DNA from: Oerskovia flava
GTDB lineage: Bacteria; Actinomycetota; Actinomycetes; Actinomycetales; Cellulomonadaceae
Reading direction: 5' to 3'
Length of the DNA: 64,000 nucleotides
Assembly (NCBI RefSeq): GCF_026163685.1
Contig: NZ_JAOXSR010000001.1
Location: 186,001 to 250,000 of the forward strand
The translations under genes and the position numbers were made by a program. Position 1 is the stretch's first letter; every line of letters starts with the position of its first letter. Positions 1-9,241 of this stretch are shown here, piece after piece. Below the pieces are notes generated by a model that was not told the origin of the DNA, searched no databases, and saw only the letters and a program-made list of their open reading frames with translations.

Positions 1-566
1 TGGGCGCGCTCCTCCAGCCACCGGGTCACCGCGAAGCCGTTCCAGCCGGGCATGCGCGCGGGCGACTCGACAGTCCCGGCCTCGACGTCCACGGGGCCCG
101 GCAGCCCGACGGCCATGCCGCGCAGCGTCGTGACCGGGCCGACGGTCGCGGCGAGGTCGAGCGCCGCCGCGAGCACGGACTCCAGCGAGGGAGCGGGCCC
201 GGCGGCGACGTCGACGGGCAGCTCCTGCACGGCGCGCAGGGCACCCGTCAGGTCGACGACCCCGATCCGGGCGTGGGCACCGCCGAGGTCGGCGGCGAGC
301 ACGTACCCGCCCTCGGGACGGATGCGCAGGAGGCGCGGTCGCCGTCCGCCGCGCGAGGCGCCGATCCCGCCGTCGTCGACCACGCCGGCGTCCATGAGCT
401 CCTGGACGCGCAGGGAGATGGTGGACGGCGCGAGGGACAGCTCGCGGGCGAGGTCCGCGCGGGACGTGGCGACACCCGCGGAGACGAGCGCAACGATCTG
501 CGAGCTCACCGAGGCGTCCTGCCCGGCGGCGTCGCGCGGGACGGGGAGCGGACCGGTCGACGTCAT
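1..566 (-). CDS. ROK-family transcriptional regulator (partial, C-terminus cut by window edge)
   Basis: Repressor-type ROK protein: an N-terminal winged helix-turn-helix joined to a sugar-kinase-like domain. About 188 residues are visible from the ATG at 566. Residues 20-70 form the HTH (SRADLARELSLAPSTISLRV), followed by a basic GASRGGRRPR hinge and the start of the ROK fold (LAADLGGAHARIGVV, then AVGLPGPVD and MPGWNG). The rest of the ROK domain lies left of the window, so its zinc motif cannot be judged. It is divergent from the fucosidase/ABC/ROK-kinase unit across a 190-bp AT-richer gap, the usual layout for a local repressor answering to the imported sugar or its phosphate. The ligand is unknown. 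Family call is firm; the target operon is inferred from position. Confidence 0.9.
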   Translation of the reverse strand, partial: MTSTGPLPVPRDAAGQDASVSSQIVALVSAGVATSRADLARELSLAPSTISLRVQELMDAGVVDDGGIGASRGGRRPRLLRIRPEGGYVLAADLGGAHARIGVVDLTGALRAVQELPVDVAAGPAPSLESVLAAALDLAATVGPVTTLRGMAVGLPGPVDVEAGTVESPARMPGWNGFAVTRWLEERA

Positions 567-758
567 GGTGGTTCCTTCGCCCTCGAACAAAGTGTGCGAG
601 CCACCATCATGGCGCGGATCGGCCCGCCTCGACACCTGATCGGTGAATGTACTCGAACTGTTACATGATCTTAACGTACTTCGTTCACTTTCTTCGATTC
701 ATATGATGTTATGGGTCTGTGCCCGGACGACGGGCGACCGACTCGACGAGGAGAGACC
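567..758. promoter_or_regulatory. Divergent promoter region between ROK regulator and fucosidase operon
   Basis: This 190-bp gap is much more AT-rich than its surroundings. A good plus-strand -10 (TATGAT, 702-707) lies just left of an ATG at 711, which makes the in-frame GTG at 759, preceded by GAGGAG, the likelier fucosidase start. Inverted elements such as GTTA-N8-TAAC (659-674) could be the ROK operator, but the match is weak. Confidence 0.45.
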
Positions 759-2105
759 GTGACGCAACCCCCCGTACCCGGTACCGCTGCCGCGGGAGCC
801 GGCGCGCAGCTCGACTGGTTCACGCAGGCGCGCTTCGGGCTCTTCGTCCACTTCGGCCTCTACAGCGTGGCCGCCCGGCACGAGTGGGTCATGACCCGCG
901 AGCAGATCCCCGTCGCCGACTACGAGCGCTACGCCCAGGTCTTCGACCCCGACCGGTTCGACGCCCCCGCGCTGGTGCGCGCCGCCCAGGAGGCGGGGAT
1001 GGGCTACGTCGTGCTCACCACGAAGCACCACGACGGCTTCGCGCTGTGGGACACCCGCGAGAGCGACTACTCGACGCAGACGACCGTCGGCCGCGACCTC
1101 GTGGCCGAGCTCGTCGAGGCGGCGCGGGCAGCCGGGCTGCGGGTGGGCCTCTACCACTCGCTCATCGACTGGCACCACCCGGACTTCACGATCGACTACC
1201 ACCACCCCCAGCGCGACGCCGCGGACGCCCGCGAGCTCAACGCCGGCAAGGACATGGCGCGGTACCGGGCGTACCTGCACGCCCAGGTGCGCGAGCTGCT
1301 CACGGGGTACGGGCAGATCGACTACCTGTTCTTCGACTTCACCTACGCCGAGGACGTCGACGGGTGGCGGGGGAAGTACCCGCAGGACTGGGACGCCGAC
1401 GGGCTCCTCGCGCTCGTCCGCGAGCTGCAGCCCGGGATCGTCGTCAACGACCGCCTGGGGATCCCCGCCGACCTCGTCACGCCCGAGCAGTACCAGCCCG
1501 ACGCGCCGATGACCGCGGCGGACGGGACGCCGCAGGTCTGGGAGGGGTGCCAGACCCTCAACGGGAGCTGGGGCTACGACCGGGACAACACCGCCTTCAA
1601 GACCCCCGACCTGCTCGTGCGCATGCTGGTCGACACCGTCTCCAAGGACGGCAACCTCCTGCTCAACGTCGGGCCCGACGGTCGAGGTGCCCTCAGCCCG
1701 CGCGACGCGGCGACCCTCACCGCGATCGGCGGGTGGATGGACCTGCACCACCGCGCCGTGATCGGCGCCGGGGCGAGCGACGTCCCCGCACCGCCCGCGA
1801 CCGTCGTCACGCAGCGACCGGGGCGGCTCTACGTGCACCTGCTGGCCTGGCCGTTCGGGCACCTGCACCTGCACCTGTCCGGCCTGGCCGACGACGTCCT
1901 GCACGCCCAGCTCCTGCACGACGCGTCCGAGATCCGCACCTCCCGGACCGACCCGTCCCAGGCGGCGTGGAACACGACGCCCGGCGGGCAGCCGCCCGGG
2001 ACGCTCACCCTGCACCTGCCGACCACCCGACCGGACGTCCTCGTCCCGGTGGTCGAGATCTTCCTCAAGTCCGAGGACGGCGGGGCGACGACGCCCCGCA
2101 CCTGA
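759..2105 (+). CDS. Alpha-L-fucosidase, GH29 family, cytosolic
   Basis: Predicted retaining exo-fucosidase that removes alpha-L-fucose from oligosaccharides. The GTG start at 759 has GAGGAG a few bases upstream and gives 448 residues; the ATG at 711 sits on the promoter and is rejected. GH29 hallmarks are the N-terminal [17 protein letters not shown], the [13 protein letters not shown] block (residues 88-99) and [13 protein letters not shown], where Asp193 is the probable nucleophile. There is no signal peptide, so it should act on sugars already imported. It heads a co-directional unit with a CUT1 binding protein, two permeases and a ROK kinase, which points to uptake and intracellular trimming of a fucosylated glycan. 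The substrate linkage cannot be read from sequence. Confidence 0.9.
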   Translation: MTQPPVPGTAAAGAGAQLDWFTQARFGLFVHFGLYSVAARHEWVMTREQIPVADYERYAQVFDPDRFDAPALVRAAQEAGMGYVVLTTKHHDGFALWDTRESDYSTQTTVGRDLVAELVEAARAAGLRVGLYHSLIDWHHPDFTIDYHHPQRDAADARELNAGKDMARYRAYLHAQVRELLTGYGQIDYLFFDFTYAEDVDGWRGKYPQDWDADGLLALVRELQPGIVVNDRLGIPADLVTPEQYQPDAPMTAADGTPQVWEGCQTLNGSWGYDRDNTAFKTPDLLVRMLVDTVSKDGNLLLNVGPDGRGALSPRDAATLTAIGGWMDLHHRAVIGAGASDVPAPPATVVTQRPGRLYVHLLAWPFGHLHLHLSGLADDVLHAQLLHDASEIRTSRTDPSQAAWNTTPGGQPPGTLTLHLPTTRPDVLVPVVEIFLKSEDGGATTPRT

Positions 2106-2164
2106 CCCGGCTCTCCGGCCGCCCGTCAGCGACACCCCACGCAGTACGAGAGAGGAACACCTTC

Positions 2165-3427
2165 ATGCGCATCCCCCAGGCAGTCTCCGTCAGCACGGCG
2201 GCGCTCGCCGTGCTCGCCCTCACCGCAGCCTGCGGCTCCGGAGGTTCTGGCAGTTCCGGCGACGCGTCGTCCACGATCGTGTGGGACATGTGGGCCGGCA
2301 GCCAGAGCGACATCGACGCGCTCGAGGCGACCCTCGAGATCGTCCGGACCGAGAACCCGGACCTCGAGGTCGAACTGCAGACCGCCCCGTGGAACGACTA
2401 CTTCACGAAGCTCACGACGAACCTGTCGTCGGGGAACATGGCCTGCGTGACCTCGATGAACGGTCAGCGGTTGTCGGGCTACGCGAGCGCGTTCGAGCCG
2501 CTCACCGACGCCGACCTCGAGACCGCGGGCATCGACCCGGCGGACTTCACCGAGGGCTCGCTCGACATCATGTCCTACGACGGCGACCTCTACGGGATCC
2601 CCTACGACGTCGCCGCGATGATGGTCTACTTCAACAAGGACCTGCTGGCGGAGGCCGGCACGCCGGACCCCGAGCTCGACTGGACCTTCGACGACTTCGA
2701 GGCCACGGCGCAGGGTGCCACGACGGACACGCACAAGGGCTTCGCCGTCGGCATGGGCGAGTTCCAGTGGATGGCGCTGCCCATCGCGCTGTCGGGCAAG
2801 CAGCCCGTCGACGAGAGCGGTGCGCTCGCTCTCACCGACCCCGACTTCGAGGCGGCCGCCTCCTGGTACGCCGAGCTCGTGACCGTCGACGAGGTCGCCT
2901 CCCCGGCTCCGTCGGCGTCCGACACGGGCTGGGGCGAGAACGAGTACGCGGCCGGCAACGCGGCGATGGCGGTCGACGGCACCTGGAACGCCGTCAGCTA
3001 CCTGGACAACGAGACCGGCTTCGCCGCCGGCATGACGAACCTGCCCTCGGGCCCCGCGGGCAACACCGCCCTCGTGCTGGGGTCCGGCTACGGCATCGCG
3101 AAGGACTGCGAGGACAAGGAGGCCGCGCTGAAGGTGCTGGGCTCCCTGGTGGGCGAGGCCGCCCAGGACGAGATCGCGTCGTCGGGCCGCAGCTACCCGG
3201 CGCGGGTCTCCTCCCAGCCGCTGTACTTCGAGTCGCTCGACGAGTCCGTCCGTGACGACGTCCAGGCCGCGTTCGACGCCGCGTTCGCGAACGTCGAGGG
3301 TCAGCGCTCCACGAGCGACTGGGACCAGGTGAACACGGCGCTCCAGCCGAGCCTCGTGAGCGTCTACAACGACCAGGCGACCATGGCCGACGTCCTCGCG
3401 CAGGTCCAGCAGCAGTTCGGCCAGTGA
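2165..3427 (+). CDS. Sugar ABC transporter substrate-binding lipoprotein (CUT1, family 1)
   Basis: Extracellular solute-binding lipoprotein of 420 residues. The signal sequence ends in LALTAAC, so Cys23 is the lipid anchor, followed by a Gly/Ser linker. The mature protein has the family-1 pattern: VWDMWAGS near the start, [21 protein letters not shown] in the middle, and a C-terminal [14 protein letters not shown]. It lies 59 bp after the fucosidase and directly before two matching permeases, so it should give the importer its specificity, probably for a fucose-containing or related oligosaccharide. Family assignment is clear; the ligand is inferred from context only. Confidence 0.93.
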   Translation: MRIPQAVSVSTAALAVLALTAACGSGGSGSSGDASSTIVWDMWAGSQSDIDALEATLEIVRTENPDLEVELQTAPWNDYFTKLTTNLSSGNMACVTSMNGQRLSGYASAFEPLTDADLETAGIDPADFTEGSLDIMSYDGDLYGIPYDVAAMMVYFNKDLLAEAGTPDPELDWTFDDFEATAQGATTDTHKGFAVGMGEFQWMALPIALSGKQPVDESGALALTDPDFEAAASWYAELVTVDEVASPAPSASDTGWGENEYAAGNAAMAVDGTWNAVSYLDNETGFAAGMTNLPSGPAGNTALVLGSGYGIAKDCEDKEAALKVLGSLVGEAAQDEIASSGRSYPARVSSQPLYFESLDESVRDDVQAAFDAAFANVEGQRSTSDWDQVNTALQPSLVSVYNDQATMADVLAQVQQQFGQ

Positions 3428-3446
3428 GGCCGAGGAACCTCGTCCC

Positions 3447-4370
3447 ATGTTCATGACTCGCCAGCAGGCGTCGCGCGGCCGTGGCCGCAGCGCGCTGAGC
3501 AAGGTCGAGTCCCGCCAGGCGCTGGGCTTCATGAGCCCGGCCCTGGTGGGGCTCGCCCTCTTCACCATCGTCCCTGTCGGGCTCTCGATCGTCATGAGCC
3601 TGTTCCACTGGCCGGCGTTCGGCGACCGGAGCTTCGCCGGCCTGGGGAACTACGAGACGCTCTTCACGCAGAGCCCCGACTTCTGGCCCGCGCTGCGCAA
3701 CTCGGCGGTCTTCACGCTCCTGTACGTGCCGGCCAACCTCGTCGTCGCGCTCGGCCTGGCCCTCGCGCTCGGTCCGCGGATCCGCGGTCGCGGAGCGTTC
3801 CGGGTGCTCTTCTTCATCCCCGTCGTCACACCGATCGTCGCGAACGCCCTCGTGTGGAAGATGCTCCTGCAGCCGCAGGGCCTGTTCAACGGGGTGTCGA
3901 TGACGGTGTTCGGCTACGAGCTGCCGAACTTCCTGGCGGACCAGAACTGGGCGATGATCATGGTCGTCGTCATGTCCGTCTGGCAGGGCATGGGCTACAA
4001 CATGCTCATCTTCTCCGCCGCGCTGGAACAGCTTCCGGCGCCCGTGGTGGAGGCGGCCCGCATCGACGGCGCCCAGGGGGTGCGGATGCTGCGCAGCATC
4101 GTGCTCCCCATGCTCTCGCCGGCGATCTTCTTCGCCACGGTGATGACCGTCATCACGGCCCTGCAGGTCTTCGCCCAGCCCCAGCTGCTCACGGGTGGGG
4201 GGCCGGGGAACGCGACCATGCCGCTCGTCCAGTTCATCTACAACCAGGGCTTCCGGTTCCAGGACCTCGGCCTGGCCGCTGCCGCGGCATGGGTGCTGTT
4301 CGTCCTGATCATCCTGTTGACCGCGTTCCAGTTCCGGGCGCAGAAGCGGTGGGTGCACTATGAGCACTGA
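3447..4370 (+). CDS. Sugar ABC transporter permease, MalF/UgpA type
   Basis: Inner-membrane permease of 307 residues with about six membrane helices. The cytoplasmic EAA loop that docks with the ATPase reads EAARIDGAQGVRMLRSIVLP. GAGGA lies 10 bases before the ATG. The last 11 bases overlap the next permease, so the two are translationally coupled. No MalK/MsmK-type ATPase is encoded in this unit; actinobacterial CUT1 importers commonly borrow a shared ATPase encoded elsewhere, and I infer that here. Confidence 0.94.
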   Translation: MFMTRQQASRGRGRSALSKVESRQALGFMSPALVGLALFTIVPVGLSIVMSLFHWPAFGDRSFAGLGNYETLFTQSPDFWPALRNSAVFTLLYVPANLVVALGLALALGPRIRGRGAFRVLFFIPVVTPIVANALVWKMLLQPQGLFNGVSMTVFGYELPNFLADQNWAMIMVVVMSVWQGMGYNMLIFSAALEQLPAPVVEAARIDGAQGVRMLRSIVLPMLSPAIFFATVMTVITALQVFAQPQLLTGGGPGNATMPLVQFIYNQGFRFQDLGLAAAAAWVLFVLIILLTAFQFRAQKRWVHYEH

Positions 4371-5226
4371 GGCACTCGACACCCGCGTCGCCGGGCAGCG
4401 TTCCGGGTGCGTGCGGCTCGTCCTCGCCCACGTCGGCGTGGTGCTCGCGGCGGCGATCTTCATCATGCCGCTCGTCTACGCGTTCTTCTCGGCCCTCAAG
4501 CCGAACACCGAGATCTTCTCGATGCCCCCGACGCTCGTCGGGTCCGAGGTCCGGTGGAGCAACTTCGTCGACGTGTTCACCTACGGGCCGTTCGCGACGT
4601 ACATCGCGAACTCGTTCTTCGTCGCGCTCTCGGGGACCTTCGTCGTCCTGGTCGTCTCGACGACGGCCGGGTACGCGTTCGGCCGCCTGCGCTGGCGAGG
4701 ACGGGACGCCATCTTCCTCGTGTTCCTCGTGACGCTCATGGTCCCGCAGGAGGTCCTCGTCGTCCCGATGTTCATCGTCATGCAGTGGTTCGGGTGGGTG
4801 GACACCTACCAGTCGCTGATCTTCCCCTTCGCGTTCACCGCGTTCGGGACGTTCCTCATGCGCCAGTTCTTCCGCGGCATCCCGTTCGAGCTCGACGAGG
4901 CCGCCCGGGTCGACGGCGCAGGCCCGCTGCGCACGTTCCTGCAGATCATCCTCCCGCTCGCGCGCTCCGCCGTGGCGGTGCTCGCGGTCTTCACGTTCAT
5001 GGCGTTCTGGAACAGCTACCTCTGGCCGCTCATCACGGTCGTGGACTACCAGTCGCACGGGACGCTCCCGATCGGTCTGGCCACCTTCTCCGGGCAGAAC
5101 GGGACGCGCTGGGACCTGCAGATGGCGGCTGCGATCATCTCGATGGTCCCGACGACGATCATCGTCATCGCACTGCAGAAGCACCTGGTCAAGGGCATCG
5201 CGACGGCCGGGCTCGGGGGGCGCTGA
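4360..5226 (+). CDS. Sugar ABC transporter permease, MalG/UgpE type
   Basis: Second permease of the importer, 288 residues. It has the MalG-type EAA motif (DEAARVDGAGPLRTFLQIIL) and the usual C-terminal QKHLVKGIATAGLGG ending. It starts inside the 3' end of the preceding permease and stops immediately before the ROK kinase ATG with no gap, so the four genes look like one transcript. It pairs with the upstream permease to form the channel for the lipoprotein-bound sugar. Confidence 0.94.
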   Translation: MSTEALDTRVAGQRSGCVRLVLAHVGVVLAAAIFIMPLVYAFFSALKPNTEIFSMPPTLVGSEVRWSNFVDVFTYGPFATYIANSFFVALSGTFVVLVVSTTAGYAFGRLRWRGRDAIFLVFLVTLMVPQEVLVVPMFIVMQWFGWVDTYQSLIFPFAFTAFGTFLMRQFFRGIPFELDEAARVDGAGPLRTFLQIILPLARSAVAVLAVFTFMAFWNSYLWPLITVVDYQSHGTLPIGLATFSGQNGTRWDLQMAAAIISMVPTTIIVIALQKHLVKGIATAGLGGR

Positions 5227-6249
5227 ATGGGATCCACGACGACACGGGTCGCAGCGGCACCGACGACCGGGAGCGGACGGCGGGGTGCCGCGCACCGGGC
5301 CGTCGCCGGAGTGGACATCGGCGGGACGTCGACCTCCGCGGTCGTCGTCTCCGGCGCCGGCGAGGTGCTCGCGACCGCCCGACGTCGTACCCCGGCCCAG
5401 GAGGGCGGGGCCGCCATGTCCCGGGCCGCCGCCGAGGTGGTCCGGGCCGCGCTCCGGGACGCGGGCGGGGGTGACGCGGGCGAGGGTCGGATCGAGCTCG
5501 TCGGCGTCGGCGTCGGAGCCGCCGGGGTGATCGACCCCACCACCGGAGCGGTCCTCGCCGCCTCCGACTCGTTCCACGACTGGGTCGGGCACCCCCTCGT
5601 GGCCGAGCTCGAGGCGGCGCTCGCGGTCGGCGTCGTCGTCGAGAACGACGTCAACGCGTTCGTCTCGGGAGAGCGGGCGCACGGCGCGGTGAGCGGGGTC
5701 GACGACGTCCTGGGGATCACGCTCGGGACGGGAGTCGGCGGGGCGCTCGTGCTCGACGGGACGCTGCGCCGCGGCCCGCACGGCGGCGCGGGGGAGATCG
5801 GGCACGTCCCGGGGTTCGGTGACCTGCCGTGCACCTGCGGGCAGCGAGGTCATCTCGAGACGCTCGCCTCCGGCCTGTCGATCGCCCGCCGGTACGCCGA
5901 GCGGCGCCTCGCCCACGGCATGTCGTCCCCGCCCGAGGGATGGACCGCTGCCGAGGTCGCGGCCCGGGCCCGTTCGGGGGACCTCGCCGCGCGCGCCGTG
6001 GTCGAGGAGGCCGGCCTCGCGGTCGGGTGCGCCGCGGTGATGGTCGCCACGCTGGTCGACGTGACCGAGGTCGTGGTCGGAGGCGGTGTCGCGCAGGCAT
6101 GGGACCTCCTGGCACCCGCGATCCGCCGGGGGATCGACGCGCGACCGCCCGTCTCGGGCGCCGAGGTGCGCGTTCACCGCTCGTCGCTCGGCGCCGACGC
6201 CGTGGCGCTCGGCGCTGCCGCGGTGGCGGCCGCACGCATCGGCGTCTGA
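5227..6249 (+). CDS. ROK-family sugar kinase
   Basis: Predicted ATP-dependent hexose or amino-sugar kinase of 340 residues, without an HTH and therefore an enzyme rather than a regulator. The phosphate-binding motif is GVDIGGTSTSAVV (Asp30); END at 140-142 holds the catalytic Asp141; the ROK zinc site is formed by EIGHV (His193) and CTCGQRGHLE (202-210). In that last motif the usual final cysteine is His209. It follows the permease stop directly, so it probably phosphorylates a monosaccharide released by the pathway. Since ROK kinases usually act on glucose, mannose, allose or GlcNAc rather than fucose, the substrate may be the non-fucose part of the imported glycan. Confidence 0.9.
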   Translation: MGSTTTRVAAAPTTGSGRRGAAHRAVAGVDIGGTSTSAVVVSGAGEVLATARRRTPAQEGGAAMSRAAAEVVRAALRDAGGGDAGEGRIELVGVGVGAAGVIDPTTGAVLAASDSFHDWVGHPLVAELEAALAVGVVVENDVNAFVSGERAHGAVSGVDDVLGITLGTGVGGALVLDGTLRRGPHGGAGEIGHVPGFGDLPCTCGQRGHLETLASGLSIARRYAERRLAHGMSSPPEGWTAAEVAARARSGDLAARAVVEEAGLAVGCAAVMVATLVDVTEVVVGGGVAQAWDLLAPAIRRGIDARPPVSGAEVRVHRSSLGADAVALGAAAVAAARIGV

Positions 6250-6266
6250 CCCCGCGCTCCACGCCT

Positions 6267-6310
6267 CGACACCGCACGGCCCGCAGGATCCTGCGGGCCG
6301 TGCGGTGTCG
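6267..6310 (+). terminator. 44-bp perfect palindrome, terminator of the fucosidase-ROK kinase unit
   Basis: Two 22-base arms (6267-6288 and 6289-6310) are exactly reverse-complementary with no loop; they meet at AGGATCCT. It lies 17 bp after the ROK kinase stop, with no U-tract, as is common in high-GC actinobacteria. Confidence 0.85.
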
Positions 6311-6357
6311 TGCCCCTGGTCGCGGTCGGCCGGGCGTGGGCGCAGGAGTCGAGCGTG

Positions 6358-6388
6358 TTTCAGTTAGGTAACTTTCCTGATGTATTCT
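6358..6388 (+). promoter_or_regulatory. Promoter and probable ROK-type operator before the Opp-type importer
   Basis: An AT-rich island in GC-rich DNA. The -10 is TATTCT (6383-6388). Just upstream, between the expected -35 and -10, is an imperfect inverted repeat, TTAGGTAA (6365-6372) against TTTCCTGA (6373-6380), six of eight positions matching. Similar TTAGGAAA-type boxes are known for actinobacterial ROK repressors. It is assigned to ROK control by pattern and by the ROK gene nearby; no binding data are implied. Confidence 0.5.
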
Positions 6389-6490
6389 CCGACTGCGGAT
6401 GAGAATTCGTTAGTGTTCCTGCACAAGCCCTCCCGGGCCCACCGCAGACAGACGCGAGGACGCGTCGACCACACTCGAAAGGGACCGAAG

Positions 6491-8179
6491 ATGATCCGAA
6501 GCACGGGGCGCCAGCGCCTGCTTTCTGCCGTCGCGTTGGCCTCCGGCCTCACGCTCCTGGCGGCCGGTTGCTCGTCGTCGTCGAACGACGAAGGGAACGA
6601 CGGGGACGCGCCGTCCACCGCCGAGGCCCGCACGCTCAACGTCTGGGCGGGTAGCCAGACGCCGATCGTCGAGAACTTCAACCCCTACGCACCCGGCGTG
6701 CTCCACGCCGCGCTGGGCGGGGTCTACGAGACGTTCTTCGTCTACAACAAGGTGCAGGACGACCCGCCGATCCCGATGCTGGCCGAGAGCGCCGAGTTCA
6801 ACGACGACGGCACCGAGCTCACCGTCGTCCTCCGCCAGGGTGTGCAGTGGAGCGACGGCGAGGACTTCGACGCCGAGGACGTCATCTACTCGTTCACGGC
6901 CGAGCACGTGAAGCGTGACTGGGTGAAGTCCGTGGAGGCGGTCGACCCGCACACGGTGACGTTCACGTTCGACGGGCCGCAGTTCACCAGCGAGTTCGCG
7001 CTCCTCGGGGCCTCCTGGCTCGTTCCTGAGCACATCTGGTCGGGCATCGAGAACCCGATCGAGATCGTCAACGAGAACCCGGTCGGCACCGGTCCGTACA
7101 TCGTGGACACGGTCTCCGACAACGCCTACACGGTGACGGCGAACCCTGGGTACTGGGGTGGCGAGCCCGCGGTCTCGGAGATCCGCTACCTCGGCGTCGA
7201 CCAGAACCAGACCGCGTCCGACCTGCTCACCTCGGGCCAGATCGACTGGGCCACCATGTTCATCCCGGACGTCGACGCGGTGCTCGCCGACGGCCGCCTC
7301 GGCTACCTCAACACCCCGCAGGACCCGACGGTCCTGTACACCTGCGCGAACGTGGACCTCGGGTGCGAGGGACCGCAGACCGACAAGGCCGTGCGCCAGG
7401 CGCTCAACCTGGCCATCGACCGCGGCGAGATCAACGAGAAGGCGTTCGTCGGCCTCGCTGCCGACATCTCCCCGACCTTCGCGCTCCTCGGTCGCGACGA
7501 CCACTGGATCTCGCCGGACGTCGAGAGCGTGAGCCCGCAGACGGCTGACGTCGACGGGGCGAAGGCGATCCTCGAGGACGCCGGCTACGAGCTCGGTGCG
7601 GACGGCATCTTCGAGAAGGACGGCCAGAAGCTCGAGCTCGAGCTGACGTCCGTCGACGGGTGGACGGACTACAACGACGCCGCCCGCCTCATCGAGGAGA
7701 GCGCCCGTGCCGCGGGCATCGGCCTGACCGCGAGCACCGTGACGTGGCAGGAGTTCTCCGACTCCCGCCAGTCCGGTGAGTTCGAGCTCGTCATGGGCGG
7801 TGTCGTGGGCACGTCCGTCGCCGACCCGTTCCAGATCTACCGCGACTGGTTCTCGGGCGAGTACACCCAGCCGGTCGGCGAGATCCTGCAGCCGGGCGAG
7901 TGGAACTTCTCCCGCTACGACAACCCTGCGGTGAACGACGCCGTCAAGGCTGCCGCCGCGACGAACGACGAGGCGGCGAAGCAGGCGGCCTACGCGACGA
8001 TCCAGGAGCACATCGTCGAGGACCTGCCGTACATCCCGATCGTCATCAACGCGACGCAGACCTTCTTCGACACGAGCGACTTCACGGGGTGGCCGACCGA
8101 GGACGACACGTTCGTCTTCCCGCCGGCGTGGTCGAACCCGTCCTCGGGCGTGATCCTCGGCAAGCTCGCGGGCCAGTGA
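6491..8179 (+). CDS. Opp/Dpp-type ABC transporter substrate-binding lipoprotein (family 5)
   Basis: Large binding protein of 562 residues. The lipobox LLAAGC puts the lipid on Cys27. AAAGGGA before the ATG at 6491 supports this start rather than an upstream ATG at 6380. The SBP_bac_5 layout is complete: GGVYETFFVYNK near the N-terminus, LTVVLRQGVQWSDGEDFDAED, then NPVGTGPYIV and the C-terminal lobe. Family-5 proteins bind oligopeptides or, in many saprophytes, oligosaccharides. Its position beside a glycosidase and ROK operon, and the possible ROK operator upstream, favour oligosaccharides. Confidence 0.93.
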   Translation: MIRSTGRQRLLSAVALASGLTLLAAGCSSSSNDEGNDGDAPSTAEARTLNVWAGSQTPIVENFNPYAPGVLHAALGGVYETFFVYNKVQDDPPIPMLAESAEFNDDGTELTVVLRQGVQWSDGEDFDAEDVIYSFTAEHVKRDWVKSVEAVDPHTVTFTFDGPQFTSEFALLGASWLVPEHIWSGIENPIEIVNENPVGTGPYIVDTVSDNAYTVTANPGYWGGEPAVSEIRYLGVDQNQTASDLLTSGQIDWATMFIPDVDAVLADGRLGYLNTPQDPTVLYTCANVDLGCEGPQTDKAVRQALNLAIDRGEINEKAFVGLAADISPTFALLGRDDHWISPDVESVSPQTADVDGAKAILEDAGYELGADGIFEKDGQKLELELTSVDGWTDYNDAARLIEESARAAGIGLTASTVTWQEFSDSRQSGEFELVMGGVVGTSVADPFQIYRDWFSGEYTQPVGEILQPGEWNFSRYDNPAVNDAVKAAAATNDEAAKQAAYATIQEHIVEDLPYIPIVINATQTFFDTSDFTGWPTEDDTFVFPPAWSNPSSGVILGKLAGQ

Positions 8180-8225
8180 CGCACCCGGTGACACCGCGCT
8201 GACTGCACGCCGAAGAGGAGCTCCG

Positions 8226-8252
8226 ATGACGACGGGACGACAGCAACGATGA
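8226..8252 (+). CDS. Eight-codon minicistron coupled to the downstream permease
   Basis: ATG at 8226, preceded at good spacing by AAGAGGAG (8212-8219), opens a frame for MTTGRQQR that ends at TGA 8250-8252. That stop overlaps the permease ATG (8249-8251) as ATGA. The permease itself has no Shine-Dalgarno in the bases before its ATG, so ribosomes probably load here and restart. It is too short for a domain call. It could instead be a chance frame using a displaced ribosome site. Confidence 0.45.
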   Translation: MTTGRQQR

Positions 8253-9241
8253 AGTTCTACGTGCGGCGGATCACGTTCTACGTGATCACCCTGTGGGCCG
8301 CCATCTCCCTCAACTTCGCCCTTCCGCGCCTGATGCCAGGCGATGCGATGAGCACCATGATCGCGCGGATGGGCCGGTCCGGGGACATCCCCGAATCGAC
8401 CCTGCGAAGCATCGAGCTCCTCTTCGGCAACCCGGACGAATCCTCGCTCTGGGAGCAGTACGTCGCCTACCTGGGGCAGCTCTTCCGCGGCGACCTCGGG
8501 GTGTCCGTGACGAAGTACCCCGCCCCGGTGACCGAGCTCATCGGTCAGGCGCTGCCGTGGACGATCGGTCTGGTCGGTCTCGCGACCGTCATCTCGTTCG
8601 TCCTCGGTGTCGGCGCCGGTGCGTTCGTCGGCTGGAAGCGCGGGACCTGGGTCGACAGCTTCGTCCCGGCCTCGACCCTGCTGCAGGCGGTGCCGTACTT
8701 CTGGCTCGCCATGATCTTCGTCTACCTCTTCGCGGTGACGAACAGGTGGTTCCCGATCGCGTGGAACTACGACCCCTTCTCCTTCTCCGGTCCCGAGCTC
8801 AGCTGGGCGTTCGTCGGCAGCGTGGTCTATCACGGCACCCTGCCCGCGCTGACGATCGTCATCAGCTCGTTCGGAGGCTGGCTGCTCGGGATGCGCAACA
8901 TGATGGTCGCGACGCTGTCGGAGGACTACGTCACGACGGCGGAGGCCAAGGGCCTCAAGCGCTCACGCATCCTCACGACGTACGCGGCACGGAACGCGGC
9001 GCTTCCCTCGATGGCCGGCTTCAGCATCGCGCTCGCGTTCGTCGTCGCGGGATCGATCGTGACCGAGCAGGTCTTCTCCTATCCCGGCCTCGGCAAGCTG
9101 ATGATCACCGCGGTGCAGGGCAACGACTACGCACTCATGCAGGGCACGTTCCTCGTCATCACCATCGCGGTGCTGGCGGCGAACTTCCTCATGGACCTGA
9201 TCTACGGCTTCATCGACCCGAGGACACGGCACAATGGCTAA
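8249..9241 (+). CDS. ABC transporter permease, DppB/OppB type
   Basis: Inner-membrane permease of 330 residues. The N-terminal MKFYVRRITFYVITLWAAIS is the first helix of DppB-type permeases, followed by PGDAMSTMIARMG and a C-terminal transport domain with EAKGLKRSRILTTYAARNA as the EAA loop. Its start overlaps the stop of an 8-codon minicistron. It ends inside the next permease gene (8-base overlap), so both should be made together. It forms the channel with the 9234 gene for the family-5 binding protein. Confidence 0.94.
   Translation: MKFYVRRITFYVITLWAAISLNFALPRLMPGDAMSTMIARMGRSGDIPESTLRSIELLFGNPDESSLWEQYVAYLGQLFRGDLGVSVTKYPAPVTELIGQALPWTIGLVGLATVISFVLGVGAGAFVGWKRGTWVDSFVPASTLLQAVPYFWLAMIFVYLFAVTNRWFPIAWNYDPFSFSGPELSWAFVGSVVYHGTLPALTIVISSFGGWLLGMRNMMVATLSEDYVTTAEAKGLKRSRILTTYAARNAALPSMAGFSIALAFVVAGSIVTEQVFSYPGLGKLMITAVQGNDYALMQGTFLVITIAVLAANFLMDLIYGFIDPRTRHNG

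Noticed and set aside
719-3427. A 902-codon open frame running through the fucosidase into the binding-protein gene
   Set aside because: Its left part is an Arg/Ala/Pro-rich shadow of the GH29 gene; only the part from ATG 2165 has a signal peptide and homology. High GC makes such frames common.
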